64,000 bases of DNA from Pagrus major (GCF_040436345.1 NC_133224.1:9168741-9232740); one strand, 5' to 3'; positions 1 to 12,180 are shown, counted from the stretch's first letter. Notes: generated by a model from the sequence alone, not told the origin. Numbers and translations are program-made.

Positions 1-70
1 CTGTTTGGCTGTTTTTGTAGATCCCTAATGCTCCTAATTCCTAACAATGTTTTTTTAGGCTCTGTTTGAA

Positions 71-1380
71 GGAATAGCATGCTTATTTGCTTTTGTCAGG
101 AGAGTAAGACAAGAGAATCAATACCAATATCACGTCTGTGTGTTGATCTCAGACCTGGAGTTAGCCTAGCTTAGCATACAGACTTGAAACAGGAGGAAAC
201 AGCTAGCTAAAAACCATATAAAGCTCATTTTAATCTCTTGGTTGATGCTGTACACAAACAGTGATTTGAAAATGACAATTTGTGGTTTTAAGGGAAGTTA
301 CATGCTGAGACTAGCCCATGTCTTCTGCTGTGTAGCTTCTCTAGCCAGAGCACAGGTTGCCAAATACAGTCGTTAAGCTAGGTTCATGGTATAGGTTGCC
401 ATACAGGCACAGTGGTACCAAACCTGGCAACCTCACTGACGAAAATAACTATGAGAAGCGTTCTCCAATTTCCCCAATGGCAATTAAAACGACAAATGAT
501 TGTTTATACGTTTCTGTTTGTGTATGGACTACAAATGAGACACAATATGATATTTTTACAGCTTTAAAGTGGTTAGTAGGCGTTTTTTGTAATTGATTTT
601 TTTTTTGCCAGAGCCCGACTAAGCTAACCTAACCAGTAGCTGGGTGGTTAGCCAAGATTAGCATACTATAAATACTGGAAACGGGGACACCAATCGCCTG
701 TTACACCAACTATGCTATACAAGATAAATACAGAAAATAAAACATGAACAGCTAGCTAAAAATGGGTTGCTAGCTAACTGGCTAGCAAACAAGCAGGAGT
801 GGACAATAGGCTTGGTTTTAAGTTGTGAGCTTTCCTGTGAGCTTTATATATTATTTTGTAGATTTTGAAATAGCTATGCGTAAGAATACTAAACTTGCAA
901 GCAGAGCACAGAGTTAGCGCTATAGCTACAACAAAACAGCCTCCATCAAAGACTCGAGCAAAGTCATTGATGGGTTAAAAGTTGCGGGTTTGTGATGGTG
1001 CTGGTCCTTTATCCCTACTGTCGCGCAGGAGTGATGATTCTGTCGACCACTCAACAGGCCATGGTGTGTCTAGCTGGATCAGTTTGCTAAGCTAAGCTAA
1101 CCAGAAGTGTAACGAAAACTTAGGACAGGACAGCAGTTCTTTCGGTACCATCCACAGCTTTTGACCATTGAAACGTAAAAATGTGTAATGAACCAGACTG
1201 CTCGGTAGAGCCAGGCTAGCTGTTTCCCGCCATTTTCTTTGTGCCAAGCTAAGCTAACCAGCTGTAGCTTCATATTTACCGAACAGACGCGAGTGTGGTA
1301 TCAATCTTCTCACCTAACTCTCAACAAGAAAGTTGGAGCATTTATTTCAGTTTATTTCTCAAAATGTCAAACTATTCCCT
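71..1380. mobile_element. Non-autonomous DNA transposon copies (percomorph 'agcttagc' family)
   Basis: The left part (about 71-330) and the right part (about 1200-1380) carry imperfect inverted copies of the same end, reading roughly 'aatacgcttattt...gagaagattgatacc' inward. Both contain the 'gcttagcata' / 'agctaagctaacc' signature and a 'tggaaacagg' stretch. A second pair of these internal signatures near 610-700 suggests two partial copies abutting rather than one intact element. No transposase reading frame is visible. The family name is inferred from the recurring sequence; related copies lie at about 4438, 47466 and 61524. Confidence 0.7.
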
Positions 1381-3435
1381 AACACTCATGAGTTCAATCT
1401 TCTCACTACCAGGGAAGAATAAAAATCATATGTACAACGAATCAACTAAATTTTACATTTAAGTTGGCCTAAAATGTACTGATTCAAGGTAATGTCTTTG
1501 CTTAAAACGTAGGATATGTGAGTAACCATACCAAAGTGTCTGAGAAAAATCTTTAGTATGTACTTTCAGGGCTTCCATAGAACTCTGAATATTATTCTCC
1601 TCCAGTAAAATGTTATACAATGTGTTTCATATAAAGAAAGTCAAAAATATATGGTTGGATGCCCACAAATGTGGGATTTCACTTCATTTAAACTCACTGA
1701 CATACTTAAATTCCCAAAAAAATCCCCCTTTCACAATGTCACATGTTTGTCGAGAGACAGTTTGGGAGCATAAATAAAGGCAACAAGCTGCTTTTTTACT
1801 TTCCACAACATAATTCATTCAACATATTTTCAGAGCTCGTGATCAACTCTGCTTTTTTAATCAAAGCACAATACCCCGAGGCGGACATTGATTTAAAAAG
1901 ATGGCGACAAGAAACGGAGCCAAGTCGGCCCAGACCGGCGCTCGTATAACTTTTTATGAAAAGACTTCCCCCTGGTGAAAACGAGAATGAAATCTTCCGT
2001 GAGCAATCCTCAGCAGGACGATCTGAGAAGTGCTATGGCTGCAGTGTTGACATCTCTCCTCGGGTAACGGAGGAAACATGCCAGGTTTTTGGTTTTTGTA
2101 TCTAGCTGCTGATAACCATCGCACTAATGGATTTATGGGTCCTTGTGATTGTGTCATGCGTGTGAAAGCCCATAACCTGGCTCAATGAAAGGCTGTAAAA
2201 TGTACAGTGTGGATTGATTGCGCTTGATTATAAATTGGGGTAGCTATCAGATCATAAAGGCTTTTACTTGAGCTATAAACTCTCTGAAACTGTCTCTAAA
2301 GGTAGACTCTACAAAGCCACTTTGGTACGAGTCAATCATATCATAGTGCTTATTTTCCAATGTCACATTTGGGCTATGTCAGAGCTGCCACATGGCGTGC
2401 CTGTGCAGCTCTCAGCCCGTATACATTCGGCTTGAACTCACCGTGACCCGTACAGGTCCAGGAAAGGGGAAATGTCTCTTTCCTCATGCCTCTGATTCCC
2501 CTCGCTTTCAAAAGAGAGTAAGCTTGCAAAACAGGCTTTAGTTCCCTCGACAGTCTGCAAACTTATCACCCTGTCAATTTTTTCCCCTCTGCTGTTAGGC
2601 CCTGTGATGTCTCTGGTATCTAATTGTGATGACAGTCATGTGATAGGAGCGGGAGTCTTTGAACATTTGTCAAACCTGCCTGCCCTCGTCCACCTTTGGG
2701 TTTTCCCGTGCGGCCGGAGAGCAAGACAGATGGACCTAACGGACGGATGGACAGACATGGACGCCCTTCCCTCTGCTGTGAACTCAGACTCACACGAGCC
2801 AGTTTTGATTAATCTGTGATTTATAATCTTGTGATGCTCGCTGAGGGAATATAATGAAGTCGCTCTGCAGTAAACATATGTAGGAGTTGTGTCAGCGGCC
2901 AAATTCTCATTTCTCGTCTCTGTCTGGCACCCAGCCGATCCTTCGTGTCCACGGCCCGTCTGGCTTTGTCTAACATTTGACCCAGTGTCTCTCAACCCAC
3001 CTTTCTTCGCCTGCCACCGATTCTCGCTCTGACTGTGCTTCATTGCTCATTTCAGGAAGTTTCACCACCCTCCGGTTGTATCAAATGACTTTGAGTCAAA
3101 GGGCTGCTAATCAGGAAACCCAAACGGCACTTCCTTAATTGGCTCGCTCTATTTTCACTCCTTAAAAATCTGCAGATAAAAATCATTCCCCCCTCTTTTA
3201 TTTTAATAAGAAGTGCTAGTAGTGCTTGAGCTTAGCGGGATAAGCTGGATGTGAAAATTGCCCCGACCGCAGAGCAAAACCTGTTAATTTTCGCAATTTC
3301 AGCTCAGCAAGGAATTATGAGACTTAACTGTCAATCTGCGCAACACCTATCACAGAGTTGCTTCAATCTGGTGACCCTTTAACCTCTTTATGAACAAATA
3401 CAGGTGTTGGATGACAAATACATGTATGTAGGTCA

Positions 3436-3436
3436 C

Positions 3437-3469
<33 letters not shown>

Positions 3470-3470
3470 G
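3436..3470. repeat. AT/TA microsatellite
   Basis: Alternating TA/AT with a single G interruption in the middle. This is a simple repeat in upstream intergenic DNA. Confidence 0.9.
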
Positions 3471-3688
3471 ATAACACAGATGGGATGATCTCCTGCTGTG
3501 GAGTTTCCACATGGGGACAAGAATCTTTCTATCTCAATCACTCGTTCCTTCAGAGCCACGAGCTTAAGCAGTCAAGTGAGTGGATTTATAGACCTGAGGC
3601 TTATGGCTTAGTCACGATTGCTTGAATTGGCTCTGTCTCAATTAAAATGAATGGTTTTTACTCTTAATGAGAGAATGGGACATGGGGT

Positions 3689-3702
3689 GGGGGGGGGGGG
3701 GG
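3689..3702. repeat. Poly-G tract
   Basis: An uninterrupted run of about 14 G. Length may be affected by sequencing error in such homopolymers. Confidence 0.8.
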
Positions 3703-4437
3703 ATTGAGACATTTGTAGGAGCTTGCTGATTTTAATAAAAGCTGTGGAAATGTACTTTTTGTGCAGTCAATGAACAAATGATTAAAAAAGGGAGAAATAT
3801 TGTGCGTTTGAGGCAAGAACTATGTACTTGTTCTTTCAAACATGCCAACCAAGGTCAATGTTCAAACCCTGAACACGTCTAAATATAAAGTTAACATATC
3901 CTCAAAATAAGGGCCTCTTCTCCTTTCCTATTTCACTCCCTTTTCTCTGAAAAGCTCTTGCACTTGTGTAGTCTCTCCTTTTTTTTCTTGCTTTTTTTTT
4001 TTTTTTTTTTACTGTGTTCAGCTGTAAAACATTTGAGGAAACTTTATGCTTCCCCATTCAACTCCGAGTGTAACTGGAGGTTCTCCGCCGACTATAAAAA
4101 ATAGAGGGAAAGGAAAAATGGTTGAGGGCAGGATGAGGTCCTCGTCTCTGTGTCTTCATAGTGTGGGCGGCGGGCCAGGCACACTCTCATGCAAAACCTC
4201 ATCCCTGCAAACTCTCTTCTCTCCCTCATTTTTTTTTTCTTTCTTTCTGGCAGAACAGTGAAGCTCCATAAAAATGAATTATGCATCTGAAAAATCTGAA
4301 ATGTGTAGATTTCTACAGTTTTGTACACTGGGGGAGATCTGCATCTGCTACTTTATACGGAGAAAGTGTGTGGAAAAGTACGGATATTAGTTTGAGCCTT
4401 TTGATTTATTGATTTGTTCTTCATTCATATCGAGACA

Positions 4438-4650
4438 TTTAAAGAAACAGTTTGATATTTTAGCACGCTTATAAGTTTTCTTGTTGAGAGTCAGATGAGA
4501 AGATTGAAACTACTTTTATGTGTGTACGGTAAATATGACGCTGGAGACAATTAGCTTAGCTTAGCACAAAGACTGAAAACAAGGGGAAACAGCTAGCATC
4601 GCTCTGTCCGCAAGTAACAAAATCCACCTCCCAGCACCTCTGAAGCTCAC
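4438..4650 (+). mobile_element. Half copy of the 'agcttagc' DNA transposon
   Basis: It begins 'tttaaagaaacagtttgat' and continues through 'gagaagattgaaac' and 'agcttagcttagcac' to 'cagcacctctgaagctcac', matching the left half of the family also seen at 71-1380. No matching right end follows, so this is a truncated insertion. Confidence 0.75.
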
Positions 4651-4699
4651 TATAAAATATTTACTTTCACATTTCATGGAATATGCTCATAATATATCA

Positions 4700-5370
4700 G
4701 CTGTTTTCTATCTCCTGGGTCTTCAACAAGGGGTCCGCGATCCCGACGGTGTCCTCAGCGTTACTACAGGAGGGGGCGCCAAGTCTTGACAGTTTTTATT
4801 TCGTCAAAAAAATTAAATGTGACTGAAAATACAAATTAACATTAATCCAACATAACATTAGCAAAGATACAGTTATAATAAAAAAAAAATTACACAACAC
4901 AGATCAGAGTCTACCCATGATTCCTCATGCGGTCATGTGAGCAAGCTAACCTGACCGTTCGCTTAATAACTGTGCAGTACCTATCCATAAATATGTATTA
5001 CTGAAACATATGTGCCAGTTATCTGTATTATCATGCTAAGTGTACAGTCATTCTTGTGAACTACAATGGATTGTTTCAAAACTTATTGAGCAAGAGACCG
5101 ACATAGCCCCGGCCTCGGAAACCACTGAAGAAATTGGAGAGGGTGAGGCTAACGCGCCTAACATTAGCCATGCTACAACTGCTGCCGACTTGTTTATACA
5201 CTGCATTACAGGCCACCCTGTGCATAATTGTAAGCCGAGTTTAATATGCAACAAAAGTTTGCGTTTTAAATAGCTGCACCCACGTATTTCAGGAAAAAAA
5301 CAACTAAGTCTGTAGTTTAAAATATTCAACCCATTTAAACATCGTGCCAACTCTGCCAACTCTTTGTTTC
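4700..5370 (+). pseudogene. Possible degraded hAT-type transposon remnant
   Basis: The sequence around 4715-4780 ('ggggtccgcgatccc', 'gagggggcgccaag') resembles the flanks of fish hAT-like elements. An ATG at about 5066 opens a short hydrophilic reading that stops after seven codons. No intact transposase motif can be read. The assignment is inference and could be wrong; the stretch may simply be unrelated intergenic DNA. Confidence 0.25.
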
Positions 5371-5441
5371 GTGTTTGTCTTTTTTAGTCAGTTTAATTCA
5401 TCCAACTGCTACTTTTTCCATTAAAAAAAAACAGCCGCAGG

Positions 5442-5472
5442 CACAATACACACACACACACACACACACACA
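5442..5472. repeat. CA microsatellite
   Basis: A short (CA)n run of about 13-15 units in intergenic sequence about 1.2 kb upstream of the rbpj start. Confidence 0.85.
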
Positions 5473-6301
5473 ACATCTAACAAATGAGCGCATTGACTTG
5501 CCGTCGGTGTGGTCTCAGAAGCCTCCACTTTTATCTTTTAAGTCGGAAAAACTCCCACTAGAAGTCACTTGTAAGGTGAACAAAGATTGCCAAACATATT
5601 TAAATGAAGGCTGTCGAGACAACAACACAGAGACCTACATGAAGGTTTACGGCTTTCTGACCCCTCCCCGGATAAACAAGAACGACCTGACCCGTTTGTG
5701 GCGGGGGTGATATAACACTCACACATTTTTTTGAGAATGCAATCTGGCTGGAGGAGAAAAACCGAGGCAGTCACAAACGGAGAGGCTAATAAAGCCCATG
5801 CCACATTTCCAAGCATGATCATTCTAAATAATAGCCTCCCTTGTACTGAGGCTGAGGTTTGGGCTGTGAGGAGGGTGGTCATGGGGCTCCCCAATGTGAT
5901 GGCAAGGCACTAATCTGCCCTGTATGGCCCATTCACATGTGTTCACACCATTGTTTCCACATTCTAAACAGGAACTGCAATGTTACCCAAGGGAATTGTA
6001 AATGTGCTGTGCAGAAACCCTCCATTAATTCCTGCTCTTATTTAAAGTCAGCGTGTCCTTGCTCGTCTCATCACCTCTCCTGCTTGTTGTCTATACACTA
6101 CTGGGAAGTTAAAATAAAAATCAGCTTTTGGCTGTAATTACATGCAGCTGTTAATGCTGAACACTGCAGAGACGCCCATGAGGAGACAGAAAGCATAATG
6201 CAAAATGTGTGTGAGCCTGGGAAAACCGAGGATTTCCTAACCACTACCGTCCCCCCCCCCCCCCAAACCAATCGGTGCTGTAATTTATTACCCGGTAAAC
6301 A

Positions 6302-6309
6302 CGTGGGAA
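6302..6309 (+). promoter_or_regulatory. Candidate RBPJ/CSL binding site (overlaps E-box)
   Basis: CGTGGGAA matches the high-affinity YGTGGGAA consensus exactly. It overlaps CACGTG at 6300-6305, a class of E-box bound by Myc/USF and by HES/HEY repressors. Function is inferred from motif only. Confidence 0.5.
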
Positions 6310-6356
6310 TAGTATTTCAGCGCCACAAGATAAACAACTACTCCACTCCACGCACA

Positions 6357-6365
6357 TCTCGCGAT
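6357..6365. promoter_or_regulatory. TCTCGCGA-type promoter element
   Basis: TCTCGCGAT matches nearly all of the palindromic TCTCGCGAGA motif found in many TATA-less vertebrate housekeeping promoters. A related partial match, ATCGCGAG, lies at about 6619-6626, just before the start codon. Confidence 0.45.
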
Positions 6366-6430
6366 AGGGGACGCTCCCTCTGTGCTCGCCTATTGTGAGA
6401 GTTTTCCAACCCTCGCGCGATCTTCGAAGT

Positions 6431-6438
6431 TTCCCACG
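6431..6438 (-). promoter_or_regulatory. Second candidate RBPJ/CSL binding site
   Basis: TTCCCACG on the + strand is the exact reverse complement of CGTGGGAA. It lies about 120 bp downstream of the first site in opposite orientation, too far for a classical Su(H) paired site. Confidence 0.45.
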
Positions 6439-6657
6439 CCTGTTGTTGTGGCGTCTGCCCTTTTCGCTCACTCTCTCTCTCTCTGTCGCTGCTACCCGCC
6501 GCCTCCCCTTTTTCTCTGTCTTCCTCACCCACCCCCTTTCTCTCCGTCTCCCTCGTCCCTACACCTCCAGTCTGCTTCTGTTGTCTCGGCGGATTGTTGG
6601 GCTGTGGGAGAGAAAGGATATCGCGAGTATTGGAGTTTTGGTGAGAGTTTGTGGAAG

Positions 6658-6677
6658 ATGGCGCCTGTTGTGACAGG
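6658..6677 (+). CDS. rbpj: rbpj exon 1 (coding part), start codon
   Basis: ATG GCG CCT GTT GTG ACA GG followed by donor GTGAGT encodes MAPVVT and the first two bases of Gly7. The same MAPVVTG start is known from one vertebrate RBPJ isoform. The start context is strong: A at -3 and G at +4. The string GAAGATGGCGCC matches the TISU / YY1 initiator motif (SAASATGGCGGC) with one difference. The phase-2 donor joins in frame to exon 2. I found no other first exon in the window, though vertebrate RBPJ genes can use several. Confidence 0.93.
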
Positions 6678-9299
6678 GTGAGTCTGAAATTCGGGGCTGG
6701 TGGTGGGGAGCGGAGTTGAAGAGAATACAAGTTATTTGCCATGAAACAGCTTATTTTAATACATGTGCTGTAGCCCGGGCACACTGCGGTGTTTTGGCTA
6801 CTGGTCCAGCGGCTTAAAGTCATTTCTTTGTCTCAGTGTGTTTGCGTGCGAGTGGCTTTTCTTTGACCAGTGAACGTTACTTGCCCGAGCTGACTGTTGC
6901 TGCAGTGTTTTTGTGAGCTAGCCCCAGCTAAGCGATACTTCACCCTCGGTGGTCTTTTTTTTTTTTTTCCCCTTCCCAGACAACGGCGAGCTGTTAGCTA
7001 GCGGGCTAGCCAGCGAAGCTAAACACAACCAGTGAGGCATGGTTTTGAAAACTCACACGCCGCCTCCCTTTCCCCACCGACTGAAAGCAAATGTATAATT
7101 CATGGTGCTGAATTTGTTCCCGAAACGTGCCCACCGTTCAGCCGGCCAGCACGTTTGTACGAGTTGGATTCACGACTTAACACAGCTAGCTGTCCGATAA
7201 TGGACGTCAGCTAGCGATATGTGACTGAAACACGTTGCGGCTTTGTGAGCAAGGCATCCTTTTTGGCAGTGTTTTTTAAAATGTTGAGTGATTTCGAGGA
7301 CGCCGTGAGATAGTTTTTGCTTTGCTGTGAATATTTAAGCCCGGAGCTGCCACACGCGGCGAAACGCACGTACTTTTATGACTTCAGACGACACTGCTGG
7401 AAAAATAGTATTTACTACTCTCACAGCGATCTGCGTGGAAACTCTCGTTAGCACATATCTAATGAAAACCTCATCCCACCGCTGGTTACCCATAGATGAG
7501 GAGTGCATCTTTGGACAAAATTCACTGATAAACACCTACAGTGATGTGTGCTTAACCCTATCAGCACTGAAAAACAATTCAGATCTGATTTAGTGTCTCA
7601 TTTTGGTGATAAAAGTGACATTTTCTGCCCTGGAGAACTTGAAATAAAGTCCCCCCTGATGAGCTCTAAATATTGGATAACCAGCTGCTTCTTCTGAGTT
7701 AGATTTAAACTTCTTTTTTATCTCTGAGATGGATACATTTCCCAAAATTAAAAGAGTTCATTAGGCTTAGTCCATGTTCAGTAATTGCTACTAGATAATA
7801 CATCTGTGATAAGAATGTCAGCCTGGGCTTTTTAATGGGAAAATTGCCTTTTATTAACATTTTCAAACTGCCCATTAAAATGATAGAGAATGTCAAGGGT
7901 ATATTTCATGTAAAGCAGAGCTGCCGTGTTTTGTACGTCGTTGCATCATCAGTAATATGATCATATTGTTGAACACAAATAAGCCTAGACCTGGTGTTTG
8001 TGTCCCAGTGAGCCGATTTCCTTCACTCTGTTTGTCAGTCTGTGGAGTAAACCCCTGATTAAAATGATTTCCCTGCACATTAGCTAGACACAAACCTATT
8101 TTTTTTTTTTGCACTGTTGAGGCTATAATCCCCACAGACAGCGCAGTGGGTGACAGACATTTGCTGGGCTTGTTGGAGGTGTGTGTATGTTAGTAGGAAA
8201 AGGGGAGGTGGGGTAGGGGGGGCTGGTTTGCTGTGCATGTTCATTTGGGGCTTTCCAGCAGACCTGAACTGATTTCAGTTGAGGAGGGGGGTTGTAGGGG
8301 GAGTCGGCAGAGGGAGGGAGGGAGCGAGCTAGAGGGCAGGCGGGTCAGGTCTGGGTGGCTGGCCACCTGTCCAGATGATATCTCCAGATTCGTGTGTGTT
8401 TGGCTGTGTGTTTTTCTGTGACTGGGGGGAGACGGAGAGGGAGTGGGGGTCAGTGTGCGAGAGGAAGATGGGGTGGGTTTGTGTGCTCGGGCGAGAGAGG
8501 TTTAACAGAAAATTAAAGTGCCATAAGGGGTCTTTTTAGCCGATGGCAGGACATGTTCACAGTAACGGTCGGAGGCATCACAGAGCCCGACCACAGCCCC
8601 ATGCCCCTGTTTGAGTGGTTCTGGCTTTACACAGGGAGGGGCTCACAACCATGGGCTTGTTAATGGTATTATGACTCTCTTGTAATAGTATTACAGAGAG
8701 GCTGTGGTTTTCTGTTTCTGTCTGATTTAAAAGTTGTAGCTCATAACTGACTTCACTGTCACTAAATTCAAAAGAGAGTTTTGTCCTGGGTCATATTTTT
8801 AGTCTGTGTTGCACATATAAGAACGTTTGTTTGTTTAGCATTTTATTATTTCTTCCTAGTTTTAGTTTGCTGTCTGGAAATCTATTTATCAACCATCAAG
8901 TGTGTGTTTTGTGTCTGAACACCATTGATACTGGATGTGCACAACTGTCGGTGGCAGTTACTAATTAATCTGGACTTTATTATGCGCTGTAGTTTAGTTC
9001 GCCTACCATTCAATATACTACTCCTGTAATTGCCAAAGAGCTGTGTAGCATGGACAAAATCCACTTTGTATTTCAGGTATCAAACACTCACTCCATGAGT
9101 GAGGTGGCTGTGAAGGGTTTGTAGCTTGTTCTTTGCAAAAAAAAAAACAGCAGCAGCCATTGGCTTGAATTCATGTCAGTTACAGTTGATTTGCTTGGCC
9201 TATATTAAAGTGGTCTTTGCTTAGGTTTCCTTGCAATGTGTCATGTACCTTGGATCCAACGAGGAATATTATTTTAAGCCAAACATACACTCCAGTCGA

Positions 9300-9640
9300 G
9301 TTCTGCAACTAACAATTTTTAAAATTGTCGATTAATCTGTTGATTATTTTCTACTAATTTCCATAAAATGTTAGAAAAAGGTGAAAGATGTCCATCAATG
9401 TTCTCTTCTCAAAGTCCAAGATGATGTCCTCAAATGTCTTGTTTTGTCCACAGTCCACATACACTGAGTTTACTGTCATAGAGAAGGAAAGAAACCAGAA
9501 AATAATCACATTTAATAAGCAGGAATGAGAGAATTTTGATTTCTTCTTGCAAGAAATACTCAACCGAATCAATTTTCAAAATAGGTGAACCGATAAGACG
9601 TCAACTACTAATTAATCGCCCAATCGTTGCAGCTTTACTA
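9300..9640. repeat. Teleost 'gattaatc / gctgcaac' interspersed repeat
   Basis: The copy runs from 'aattgtcgattaatctgttgattattttc' to 'aattaatcgcccaatcgttgcagcttta'. This family recurs throughout the window. It is non-coding. Confidence 0.65.
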
Positions 9641-9791
9641 TAGTGTTATAAAAGCTATGGAGAGTGAGTTGAACACCATGCTATAAAGTCTTCTTTTCAC
9701 ATTAATATATGTTTTGGATCCACACTTCGGCTTTGCACTGGATGTAATTGTTTAAAACAGAAAACAGGCCAAGTGAAATTTATGACATTAG

Positions 9792-10005
9792 GACTGCACC
9801 TAACAACTAGTCTATTGTCACAATCAATAATTTCATTTTGTTTCCAAAGATATAACACAGAGAGAAGCAGAATATATTAAATTTGAGAGTCTGGCACTAG
9901 CAAATCTTTGGCATGTTTGCTTGAAACTTGTCTCAAACGATTCATCAATTATCAGAGTACAGTTTTCTCTCAGTTGACTAATCCTTTCAGCTCTAGTTGA
10001 CAACT
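9792..10005. repeat. Second, diverged copy of the 'gctgcaac' repeat
   Basis: It begins 'aggactgcacctaacaactagtc' and ends 'gttgactaatcctttcagctcta', the same end signatures as the 9300 copy, with a shorter and more diverged centre. Confidence 0.55.
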
Positions 10006-10782
10006 GTCGTAATACTCTAGTGTGTTGTGCACATGTGCAAATGAAACCCAGGAGGTTCCCCCCCCAGTATAGCTTGGTCTTACTCAGAGTACTATATGTT
10101 GCCACAATGACACAATTGGCAGAAGACCTCCCGATCACCTCCCTTCATGTAGGTGAGAGGCACAAAAACAAAAGTGGAAAAAAAAGGACAGTGTTGCTTT
10201 CGTAATTTCTCCTCCTCTCTGCCAGAGAAACTGATAAACCGATAGCTGAAAGAGCAGCACTGTTCACCTGGGATGATAAAAGCATGAATCACTTATTTCA
10301 ACACTGCTCTGCCTTTGCTGTGCCCCTGGGGGACGGGATTCCATTTAGCTCACCCCCCCTCCCATCCCTCTGCCAAAAAAAAAAAAAACCGATAGAGTCT
10401 TTCAGGCCAAAAGCCAAGCGTCTCCGTGCTGGTGTAATGATACCACTGAGCCTGTCTTTGAGGCACAGACCTTGTGTTCTTGCATTTGTTAGCAGGAGCG
10501 AATGAGTGTGTGGTGTGAGCTCTGTGGCTGTGTTGAAGGTGAAAGAGTGTGTGTGTGTGGGTGAGTGTACCTCGACATAAAAGTTGATCTGCGTGTGTTT
10601 ATGTGTGTGTGTGTGCACGTGCGTCCATTCCCCAGGGTCCTCTCCTCTTCCCTGCTTCCCTTTATGAAAGGAGAGGTTCAGAGAGAGCAGCAGATGTCGA
10701 AGCGCTGACCTTTATGGTGGCAAAGGCTCGGGCTAGAGTTAAAAGGCACTCCGCCCCCCGCCCCTCAAAGCAGCAGCCCCAT

Positions 10783-10821
10783 GTCCACACACACACACAC
10801 ATACACACATACACACACACT
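10783..10821. repeat. CA microsatellite (interrupted)
   Basis: (CA)n broken by a few 'cata' units, within intron 1. Confidence 0.85.
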
Positions 10822-11984
10822 CTGCTACCTATGCTGCAAGACTGATGGATAGGTTAACGACAGAGATGATACAAGCCACCTGATCTGTGTGTCACCTCAG
10901 TATCCTGCAGCCTCCAAAGCTTTCCTATATCCACCCAGAGCTGTGAAAATCTTCAAAGTGTGTGGTGTGTACGTGGGAGGGTGAGGTAGGGGGTGTACAG
11001 GCCAGGGGGAAGCTGTACAGAAGTCGCAGGCAAAGCACCAAAGCAAATGCGCCACCGCCAGACATCTTTAGGGGGATTTATTCTCATGCTTACAGTAGCC
11101 TATTGTTTTGGAAGTTCATGCATATCCATTACTTCACATGATTGAAATATCCCCCGAAGCCTACAGTTTCATTCAGGGTTCAGATTCGACTTGTTTGGTC
11201 GAGTGCTGATGGGGCCTCTTACAGCACCACACGCCCTGGTTGACTCAGTGTCTTCATTCTCTTGTTTCCCCATTCAGCCTGTTTGTGTGCGTCTGTCTGT
11301 CTCAGGGGAACGACCACAGGAGACACCCAAGGGGATAGAAATGCACATTTTTGCGTAATTTGGCTTGGATCGCAGCCAGCTTGGCACTCCCCGTTCTTGG
11401 TCCTCAGCCACGTGCTCAAGTGTGCACAAACCAGATATACCATCATAGCACATCTGCCTCTTTCCTGCTTGTTCTTAGCTAGGGGGGCACAATTCACCTG
11501 AATACAGTCAAAATTGCAACATGGCCAAAAGCAATATGCAAACTGTAAGAAGCTGCAAAAAAAGAGAAAATCTGTGACAAAGCAAAGATACAAGTACTGT
11601 AAGGTGCTGCAGGGATACCCTGGCCTACAGGTCTTGTTGTTCAGATGACCAGCAAATGTCACACCACATTTGAATAGTTTTAACTTTTAAAATTAAAGTT
11701 GTGATGCAAAAATAATCATTCCCACTTTTTTTTTTAGCTTGATGGGGAGTTGCAGGCTTTAAACCCTCTGTGGGTGTGACCTTACAGATTTGTTAGGGCT
11801 ACTTGTGAGTTGTTGACCCGGCCTTTCGTACATTCTGAAGGCAAATATTGTGCTTTTTACTCCACTACCTTTACTTTGTAGAAAAACTCAATTCTGATAA
11901 TCGAAAAAAAAAGCTTAATATTTGACCCGATAATCGGCCAGGCCAATAATCGTGGATCTCCAAATTTAAGGTTTGTTTCAAAAC

Positions 11985-12180
11985 AAGTATCGGAGATACC
12001 TGTGATACTTCCTAATGTGCTGGAGTCTGTGACATCTTCAAATTGCTTCTTTTGTCCGGTTCAACAGTTCAGAACTCAAAGACTCTTTACTGAAATGCTT
12101 AGGCGATTATCAAAATGGTTGCCAATTAATTGTCTTTCGATCGCCAAAAAGATTAATCAACTATTTGTTGCAGCTTTAGT
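11985..12180. repeat. Copy of the 'gctgcaac' repeat
   Basis: The right end reads 'gattaatcaactatttgttgcagcttta', and the internal 'cttcttttgtccg' and 'aactcaaagactctt' match other copies. The left end is degraded. Confidence 0.55.

Larger units (their letters stand above)
1381..4437. other. Intergenic DNA, no gene seen
   Basis: No exon-like coding stretch with splice signals or recognisable protein similarity was found on either strand. Open frames here are short and compositionally random. The stretch holds an AT dinucleotide repeat near 3436-3470, a G homopolymer near 3689-3702 and a T run near 3989-4010. Confidence 0.6.
6240..6657 (+). promoter_or_regulatory. rbpj: rbpj promoter and 5' UTR
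   Basis: This CpG-containing, TATA-less segment lies directly upstream of the first coding exon. Visible elements, in order, are: a C homopolymer at about 6250-6264; an inverted-CCAAT-type box (CCAATCGG) at 6268-6275; an E-box CACGTG at 6300-6305 overlapping a perfect CSL octamer CGTGGGAA at 6302-6309; TCTCGCGAT at 6357-6365; a second perfect CSL octamer in reverse orientation at 6431-6438; then a strongly pyrimidine-rich CT tract at about 6470-6580, typical of a transcribed vertebrate 5' UTR. No ATG occurs between about 6300 and the start codon at 6658. The transcription start is not determined by sequence alone; I infer it falls between about 6400 and 6640. Confidence 0.75.

Noticed and set aside
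6302..6438. The two CSL octamers as a classical Su(H) paired site
   Set aside because: Paired sites are head to head with about 15-17 bp between them; these are about 120 bp apart, so only independent binding is proposed.
11219..11662. 147-codon open frame on the - strand
   Set aside because: No recognisable domain, lies within intron 1, Cys/Phe-rich random composition and no splice or promoter context; treated as chance.
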